DNA from: Fomitopsis serialis
Lineage: Eukaryota > Basidiomycota > Agaricomycetes > Polyporales > Fomitopsidaceae
Assembly: GCF_022376445.1 (NCBI RefSeq)
Contig: NW_025955240.1
Span: 1 to 51,883, forward strand
DNA length: 51,883 bases
Direction of reading: 5' to 3'
Shown: positions 45,446 to 51,883 of the stretch, piece by piece
How positions within the stretch are numbered: the stretch's first letter is position 1
How the letters are laid out: every line of letters starts with the position of its first letter
Notes under the pieces: generated by a model
The model's database searches: none
Told to the model about the DNA's origin: nothing
What the model saw: the letters and a program-made list of their open reading frames with translations, nothing else
Program-made: the position numbers and the translations under genes

Positions 45446-46447
45446 TGCAGAGAGAGCGGCCGCTCGGATCCTGGAACTGATCGGCGGTACGAGGAAATGT
45501 CCGGCTTCAGATGAGCTGCTGCGCTGGGACGTACCAAGACCAGTGACCCTGCATTCAGGTGCGGGCATATTCTCACCTCGACCTTCGCCGTCTCCGTGAA
45601 ACCGGTGCTTCGCTCATGTCGTTAGCATTATCAGGTTCATCCTTGCCAGATATCTCCCATAGCCTCGACGAGGTGTCGGCCAGGCTACGCAATCGAACAT
45701 GCTATGAATGCTCCTGTGGCATGCCCGACTGCGTTCATGAATAGGCTCGCGGCCGGAATCAGCGCCGGCTGGCTTTCTCGACAAGGACATATGTCTAGTG
45801 GCCGACGGTGTTGCATCACACTGCTCCGAGTCGAAATGTCCGTTTACCAATGAGTTGCACAGCTGCGCGCAGTTTTTTGCCGTCATAACGGAATTTCCTG
45901 AAAGCGCATCTCATGACTCTTTGGCAAACCGGCTGTCCGTTTGCCACACGACATCCTCCTGATAGGCTCGAAACATGATGGTCGGCATTTGGCAATATGC
46001 GGTCAGACGTAGACCTGGCCTGCTCTGCCAGTGACACGTAGTAGTATGCCATTTAGCGCGTGCAATACCGTCGGTTTCTTCTGTCATGCAGCACTGACAA
46101 GGGTGTATATGCCGCATCCTAGATATTTTTCCAAGAAAATATCGCACCTGAGCCACTGAAGTACCAGTGAAGAACGGCTCAATTGCACAAATTGCCAACA
46201 GTACGTTGAGAGTACTTTGAGAAAAGAACTTGCAGCTGCATTCGAGCATGCCACCTCGCAGAAGCGCCGTGACAGACGCGTGACGTTTCGCGTTGTGCAG
46301 TCACGGTGTGCGCATAAGCCACAGACGCGCCCTCTTGCGCCGCCTTCTGTTATCGTCAACGTCGCCATACACATCGACCGCTTACCCGCACCTGAGATTT
46401 ACTGCCAGATACTCAAGTCGAGCTGCCAAGTTGCTGACCTTGGAGCT
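45446..46447. other. Divergent promoter region
   Basis: About 1 kb between the minus KNH-like gene and the plus histone-fold gene; nothing else recognised. Confidence 0.55.
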
Positions 46448-47293
46448 ATGTCAGACAACGCTGCTCACGTCTCCCCACCCGACTCGCCGGACGTGCCCTT
46501 GGCAGCCTTAGAGGAGGACGACGGGGCGCAGTCCGAGCCTATCGATGTCCCAGACGATCTACAAAATGACGATGTAGATGAGACGCAGGCGGAGGAGCGT
46601 GAAGAGGATGCGGCCCGCGACAAAGAGACCAGGAAACGGGAGAAGGTGGTGTTCGACGCGGAGAGGCGACCGGGCAAGACCCACCTTCCGATCGCGAGAG
46701 TGCAGAAAGTTCTGAAAGCGGATCGGGTGAGCATGCATGCCTTCACTGCTGTAAAGGTACTAAGGGCTGTGTAGGAGCTACCCATGGTGCAGAAGGAAGC
46801 CGTATTTCTTTTCGCCGCGGCTGCGGAAGACTTTACAATGCGATTAGCTGCCGCGGTAGACAGCATGGTGCGCAAGGATGGCCGTATTACGGCTCAGTAC
46901 AAAGACGTCGGTTCGTGTTGCCCTTGAATCAGATGGCTCAGTCAAAGTTGACGGTGCAACTCTTTGCTCATAGCGTCGCTCTCGCGTAGAGACGAGTTCA
47001 TCTTCATGGATGGTATGTGCGCTACCATACAACTGCGCGTCCCCCCTCATTTGGTTGCAGAGATCATCGCGTCAATACCTTCGTCACAAGCTAAGCGCAA
47101 AGTCAAAGATTTACTTGATGACGACCAGGAAGGCAAGAAAAGGAAGAAGAAACCTGCCCCAGCTGCGGCCGGACCTATGGATAAATTCTTGGGTGCGAAG
47201 AGGGGCACGATAGAGGCGGAAGACATCCCTGACGAGTCTGAGACACAAGTCAATATGAACGAGGATGGGACTATGTCGATGTCGATTGAATGA
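46448..47293 (+). CDS. Histone-fold protein, CBF/NF-Y type (Dpb3/Dls1/POLE4-like)
   Basis: Four exons: 46448-46726, 46775-46910, 46974-47012, 47061-47293; 228 residues. An acidic N-terminus (EEDDGAQSEPIDVPDD) and a charged segment lead into the histone fold GKTHLPIARVQKVLKADREL, VQKEAVFLFAAAAEDFTMRL, then RRDEFIFMDEIIASIP. The C-terminus is basic (KRKKKPAPAAAG) and then acidic. The LPIARVQKVLKAD helix and the AVFLFAAAAEDF helix are the CBFD/NFYB/HMF signature. By family it would pair with a second histone-fold subunit in DNA polymerase epsilon or a chromatin-remodelling complex. NF-YC is less likely because its own conserved C-terminal helix is not seen. Confidence 0.82.
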
Positions 47294-47742
47294 CAAGACT
47301 ACTCAGCTGCTCCATATGCCATTGTCAATTTGAACGTGCCATCTGGGTTCGTAGGTAGGTTCATTATTCGGTCAGCTATCCGCCATCGATCTTCGTCGAC
47401 TTTCGGTACTCAGACGTCAGCTGTCATCGTAATATCCCAACTGTTGCGCACAGACGTAATTTACAGCGCAATGAGTTCGCGGAACTATGTAAATTATCTC
47501 GCTGTAACCAATAGGCTGGGCAGTCGAGATAGAGAGAAGGCTATTACACAGCTCGCGGCGGAGGTACCAGGGGGTATCGTAATAGTACGGACAGCAGTGC
47601 TATAGTGAAACGAAATCTCGGGCCATATATCGTCGTAACAAAGGGACGTGGAGTGGGCGTCGGGCCAGGGCGTATATGCAAATAGACATGGACGCGGCAG
47701 CATCGGTATCGAGGCCACCGGTACCACGAACCAGGATCTGAA
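47294..47742. other. Intergenic between convergent genes
   Basis: About 450 bases of 3' flank, no gene seen. Confidence 0.6.
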
Positions 47743-49764
47743 TCACTTCCTCATCACCTTCTCGCGGAGCTCCGCGCCCTTCAGCCGCGCGCGCAGATAC
47801 TCCAGCCGCTCCTCGTACCGCGCCGTCACCTCCACGCGCCGCCTCCGGATGTCTGCGAGCTCGGTCTCCATCGCCCGGATGTCCTCGTCCCCCGCCTGGA
47901 GAGGGCTCTTGGGCCCGCGCCCGGGGAGCGGCGGCACGTCCGGCGCCAGCGTGGCGCCTGTCCACTTTGACTCCTCCGTGCTCGACTTGCGGTGGCCGCC
48001 GGCGGGCCCCTCCGTCTCTGCCACGGTCTCCAGCGGCAGGTGGCTCATGCTCCGTGCGAGGTTGACGCTGGAGCTGCTCGCCATGCCGTAAGACGGCGAC
48101 AGGCCGGGATAGCTGAGCCCCGACCGGCCGCGGGAGGAGATGACGAGATGGAGCCTTTGCGGCTCGCGGTTTGGATGGCTGGGATGTCAGCGTCGTAGAG
48201 GATGTCGACGTCGACGCGTTCATCTTGCGCGGCCCCGAGGGCGAGCGCCGCTTTGAGGGCGTCCGCGGGCCCGATCCGCCGGACTTGAAGGATAGCGCGT
48301 CCATGTCTCTCGTAGTGTGCAGCGAGGGCGCGTCATTGTATGAACGGAAGAGCTTTCTGCGGAGGGCTCATAGGGATTGTGGGCCGCAGGTGGGGACGCT
48401 TGTGACGTCGCGTCAGGGTGCTCAACTCCAGGCCGTTGAACGCGTCTAGTAGTCGCCTCCCTTCCGCCTCGACGAGCTCTATGTGATGCCGGATGTCTTT
48501 GGCTGACTGCACTTCGTCGTCGCTGGGCATTGGCTCCCGAACATCGTGGGACTGGTCGGCTCGAGTATGGACGCTGTCCCAGGAAAGGCCGACGGTGGGG
48601 CAGATGAACCGGATCGTTCCTACCTCGAGACAGTCGCGGATTCGAGCCATCCGGTTCAGACTGAGTGAGGATGGGCCGAAGTTGCGGGGCGCGCGCACGA
48701 TCATGGCCGCTTCTGAACGACGACTCACTTGCTCGAGAAGTGAGTGTGCGTGGAGGCGTGCGCGTACAATCCCCGTTGGAATGGGTGGAGAATAAACTAG
48801 CCGCATCACCCAGGTCGGATGGGAGGACACGACACGTCGGGTTTTGCTAGCTGCTCGCTTGAGGAGTCCGCCGATGCTGGCAGTGAGCGAACTCTTGGAC
48901 TGGACGGACGAGGCCCGAGAAGACTGTACATAGAACTGAGAGGATTGTCGGCGGTCATAGGAAGAGATGGATACTGAGCCATCGTTAGCTTGACGACCAT
49001 GGGAAGCGAGAAGTCGCACTCACTGCGACTACCGCCTGCGCCGTGACCACCGCCAGATATGGGCACGAGAGGCGTCTCCGAGGGGATTTGTGAGTTGCTG
49101 GCGAATCTCTCGAAGAGATTTTGCCGTAGGAGACGGTATTCATCGTCACTGCGCAATACGTGGGCACATGAACGGCACGCCGTAGACGTGAGGACGCACC
49201 TGAGCAGACCCTCTGAATTGGCGGCGGCCAACTCGTTCAGACGCTGCGCCAGTGTTATCCTAGGTGCACTCAGCACCAATTGGCAACCAGCGCAGATTAA
49301 AGAACCCACGTTACTACATCCGTCGACGGCCGAGGGCCTGTTGGCTCGCTGACGGTCTCCGCATGGCGCGCAAGTGATATGGAGGTCGTGGAGGCGACCC
49401 GCTGTGACTGCTTGTAGAGACCACGCGGATCCGAGCTCGTGCCGAGACGAAGGATTGTTTATCGGAATGAGCGTAAGGTGAAGAGAAGACGGGGATGCGG
49501 TAGAGCTGGTCGCGGAGTCGCCGTCGAGGTCGCGCTCCTTGCCCTTGCCCTTGCCATTGCCGTACTATTAAGGCCTGGGCTGAGCAAAACGGAGCACGTT
49601 GGACTGTGGATGGACTCACGAATCGAGCACGGAGCGCGCGGAAGGAGACGGCACTCTGGCTGTCGGGGAGGGTGCTCTCCAGGTGTTCGGCCCTCCTCGT
49701 GAAAAGCCCCATCACCAATGCATAGCGGCCAGGATCTGAGCGCTGAGCCTCCCGCGTCAAGCAT
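47743..49764 (-). CDS. Uncharacterised protein: Cys4 zinc-ribbon-like, SHOCT-like helix, C-terminal coiled coil
   Basis: The clear minus-strand exons are 49764-49620 (RYALVMGLFTRRAEHLESTL; start uncertain), 49564-49200, 49148-49024, 48973-48836, then pieces near 48720-48640 and 48540-48430, and the C-terminal part from about 48340 to 47743. Exon 2 has two CxxC pairs (ITCAPCG and LICAGCQ), a possible zinc ribbon. The next segment, LNELAAANSEGLLS joined to DDEYRLLRQNLFERF, resembles the SHOCT helical pair. Ser-rich linkers follow, and the end is a coiled coil (ETELADIRRRRVEVTARYEE, LEYLRARLKGAELREK). Frame switches near 48156-48158 (TTT on plus) and 48118-48121 (CCCC on plus) are each resolved by one extra base. 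No known function. Confidence 0.6.
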
Positions 49765-49990
49765 CCGAGACTCGTGTCCGTCCCAATGGGGTTAGGGTCC
49801 GCTAACTCCCACCTTCAATTAAATATTTACCTCACCCTCTGCACGTCGTTTCTCAATCCATATTGTTGATCCCACACTCACAGCACAACGCTACGTTCTC
49901 TGCGAATCCATGGTGTGTGTAAAGCAAGTCTGTCACCTCTGCCAGTACTGCCTCCCCTGTCTCACATAGGTCACCAGAGACTCGCGCTAG

Positions 49991-50692
49991 ATGACTTCCT
50001 TCATCATCAAGGCTCACACGGACAGACCTGTGGCAGAAGCCTGGAAAGCTGATCCTGACTGTCCTTTCTGTCGCATTATTCGCGGGGACGCTCAAGCTTT
50101 CCTTCTCTATGAGAATGACCTCGTCACTTCATTCTTAGGTATGAATCGCCGACCAACTTGTACGAGCTCGCTCATCCTCTTGTAGATATCCTCCCTCTCC
50201 GCCCCGGACACGCGCTGGTGGTTCCAAAGACTCACTACGCTCGCGTCTCGGAGCTGCCTCCGGAGTCTGCAGCCGCCGTCGGGATGGCGGTCTCGACGGT
50301 TGCGCGTGCTATGACTGAAGGTAGATGCTCGACCGTTGCGCGATAGGCGATAGAGCGACGTGCATTTCGCTGACACCACTTACCGCTAGCATTGCAGAAC
50401 ACGGCTCTGAACGTTGTCTGTAATCAAGAATACGCGCAAGCAGTTCCACACGTATTTCCTGCCTTCTCCACTTCATATAACCTTCGCTGAGTTCTGCCTG
50501 AAGGTTCATTACCATATAATACCCGCACCGAGGCCAGGATCGTCGGAACCCACCTCGGATACAGCTAAGGTGGACCACGTCGTTAAGCCGCTCACCCAGA
50601 AGGAAATGCACAAGATGGAAACCGAGTCTCGCGACGAGCTTGATGATGAAGAAGCAAAGGTACTGGCAGAGAAGATCCGTGCTCGTCTGTAA
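49991..50692 (+). CDS. HIT-family nucleotide hydrolase/transferase
   Basis: Four exons: 49991-50138, 50186-50320, 50390-50451, 50504-50692; 177 residues. The N-terminus has DPDCPFCRIIRGDAQAFLLY, then DILPLRPGHALVVPKTHY, an ALNVVCNQEYAQAVPH stretch and the histidine triad HVHYHIIPAPRPG split by the last intron. A charged C-terminal extension (KEMHKMETESRDELDDEE) follows. The CxxC near the start is common in Hint-like proteins. The family hydrolyses nucleotide phosphoramidates or transfers AMP. All exon junctions are in frame. It is divergently oriented from the uncharacterised minus gene, with only about 230 bp between their starts, so they may share a promoter. Confidence 0.92.
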
Positions 50693-51320
50693 TTCGGCTG
50701 TATAATGTACAGTACCCCCCTTAGATCTATAGAGTTTAGACACTCGAGTTGTCTAGACAGGTATAGCACTGCGCAGTGACCGATTTGTCAAGGCGTTGTC
50801 CATGAAAATCGTGGATATGCTTATTGACGTCCGCCTGTACGTTTTGAGCCCTGGTCTAGGTCCCCAGGGAGGTAGCCTGTTGTAAGGTACTATTCTTGTA
50901 TTACTCCGTGACTCCGTACCCGGGTGCCTGCAACTCGTAAGTTGTATGGCCAGGGACTCAGAAGTCGTAGTCACATATCCCGAACAGTTGACACAGCTGT
51001 CGCATTGCTGCAGTGAGCAGCGAACAGTGAGCGAACCTGAGCCGAAACATCGCAGGAAGGTCCAGGCAGAAGGCTATGTAGCTTTCTGAGGACTCGGCGA
51101 CTCGGACGAGCGTCATAGCCTTTCCAGGGCATCAGTGGGATCGTACTGGGCGGTCCCGTGATCAAAGGAGAGTCTCGACGACTTGCCGGAGGGTCGCCGT
51201 CGCCGCGGTCAGTACGTTTATCTCAATCGCCACAGCGACTCTCCCACTCTCTTCCCCTTTCGTCGCTCTGCCCCGCTGCAGCGCACGCGTGAAACGCGTC
51301 CGCAGCTGTCAGTGTGAACC
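50693..51320. other. Intergenic, no gene recognised
   Basis: The 3' flank of the HIT gene and the GC-rich upstream region of the exchanger gene. Confidence 0.6.
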
Positions 51321-51883
51321 ATGTCCAGCGTACCGGATCAGGAAGGCGAGGGTATCAATAGCTCGCCCGTGACGCCAGGTACGACGCCCGCGACCTCCGC
51401 GTTCGCACACCGTCTCCCCTTGCACCGCAGCGTCAGTCGTTCGTCGCAGTGGTCCGTGCCGGACACCCCTCGACACCACCATCAGGGCACGTCCTACTTC
51501 CCAGAAGCTCCCCGGCCAGTATCCCCGACTCCCAAACGAAACAAACACACGATGCGCAACGCGTCTGTCACTTCGAGAAGACGGCCCGTCCGGAGCACGA
51601 GTCTCACCAGCTCGCACGCTACTGCGAGAGCCATGGGTGAGGACCCAGGGATGCTGAGCGAAGAAGACGAGGACGAGGACACCGGCAGCGTCGGCATCGC
51701 GGAGGAGGGTGGCGAGGAGGAGGCGGACGAGGGTGCAGACGCAGACGAGGAGCGCGAAGACGACCCGATAACACTGAAGGATCGTCAGTCCCTCATCAAC
51801 GTCGAGCACCCCTTTGGCCTGCCCATCTGGAAACCCGCGTTGTACAAGAAGTCGCGATCGGTGACGCGCTACGCTGACCAGGA
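51321..51883 (+). CDS. VNX1/CAX-like cation/H+ exchanger, N-terminal part, cut by window end
   Basis: The frame is open from the ATG at 51321 to the last base (188 codons, no intron). The N-terminus is Ser/Pro/Arg-rich, followed by an acidic block (SEEDEDEDTGSVG, EEGGEEEADEG). Then comes ITLKDRQSLINVEHPFGLPI and WKPALYKKSRSVTRYAD, the conserved lead-in to the membrane part of fungal vacuolar Ca2+/H+ and Na+/H+ exchangers of the VNX1 type. No membrane helix is reached before the window ends. The assignment rests on the HPFGLPIWKPALYKKSRSVTR-like segment and would be confirmed by the downstream exons. Confidence 0.75.
   Translation, partial: MSSVPDQEGEGINSSPVTPGTTPATSAFAHRLPLHRSVSRSSQWSVPDTPRHHHQGTSYFPEAPRPVSPTPKRNKHTMRNASVTSRRRPVRSTSLTSSHATARAMGEDPGMLSEEDEDEDTGSVGIAEEGGEEEADEGADADEEREDDPITLKDRQSLINVEHPFGLPIWKPALYKKSRSVTRYADQ

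Noticed and set aside
1..51883. CRISPR arrays, bacterial operons, riboswitches or rRNA genes
   Set aside because: No evenly spaced repeats, operon-like gene packing or rRNA-like sequence was seen; the window is intron-rich fungal DNA.

Overview
This window is nuclear DNA of a filamentous basidiomycete, most likely an Agaricomycete of the wood-decay type. The evidence is gene architecture: almost every recognisable gene is cut by 50-90 nt GT-AG introns into small exons, coding exons favour C or G at third positions, and protein sequences (CFA synthase, ERG24, Argonaute, kinesin, DHA1 MFS, KNH-like secreted proteins) are of the fungal type. Because of the introns, most proteins had to be read by joining exons by eye. 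Exon borders in the entries are those that keep the frame and use sensible splice sites.

Layout. (1) 1-9 kb: a small secreted KNH/Kre9-like gene, a cysteine-rich CYSTM gene on the minus strand, and a 13-exon SV2-like MFS transporter. (2) 9-16.7 kb: gene-poor, with unrecognised coding fragments, a pyrimidine-rich low-complexity tract and an 86-bp perfect foldback MITE flanked by an 8-bp target duplication. (3) 16.7-24.5 kb: FKBP12, a small coiled-coil gene (minus), then two membrane-lipid genes in tandem, a cyclopropane-fatty-acid synthase and the sterol C14 reductase ERG24. (4) 26-34.4 kb: a second KNH-like gene, another small secreted protein, a complete Argonaute of about 22 exons and a third KNH-like gene. 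(5) 35-51.9 kb: a kinesin-7, a tandem pair of DHA1-type MFS transporters, a fourth KNH-like gene (minus), a histone-fold protein of the Dpb3/Dls1 type, an uncharacterised zinc-ribbon/SHOCT-like coiled-coil protein (minus), a HIT-family hydrolase and the start of a VNX1/CAX-like cation exchanger cut by the window end.

Themes. Four paralogous KNH-like secreted proteins lie dispersed over 44 kb, with near-identical exon plans and, in three of them, TATA boxes at a similar distance from the start. Surface transporters, sterol/lipid enzymes and secreted small proteins share the window with an RNA-silencing Argonaute whose catalytic tetrad reads D-E-D-D.

Quality note. Several conserved genes (FKBP12, CFA synthase, ERG24, Argonaute, the minus-strand gene at 47.7-49.8 kb) each need one extra base, usually in a G, C or A run, to restore the family reading frame. 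The repeated pattern points to homopolymer undercalling in the assembly more than to pseudogenes, and should be kept in mind for every frame break listed here.
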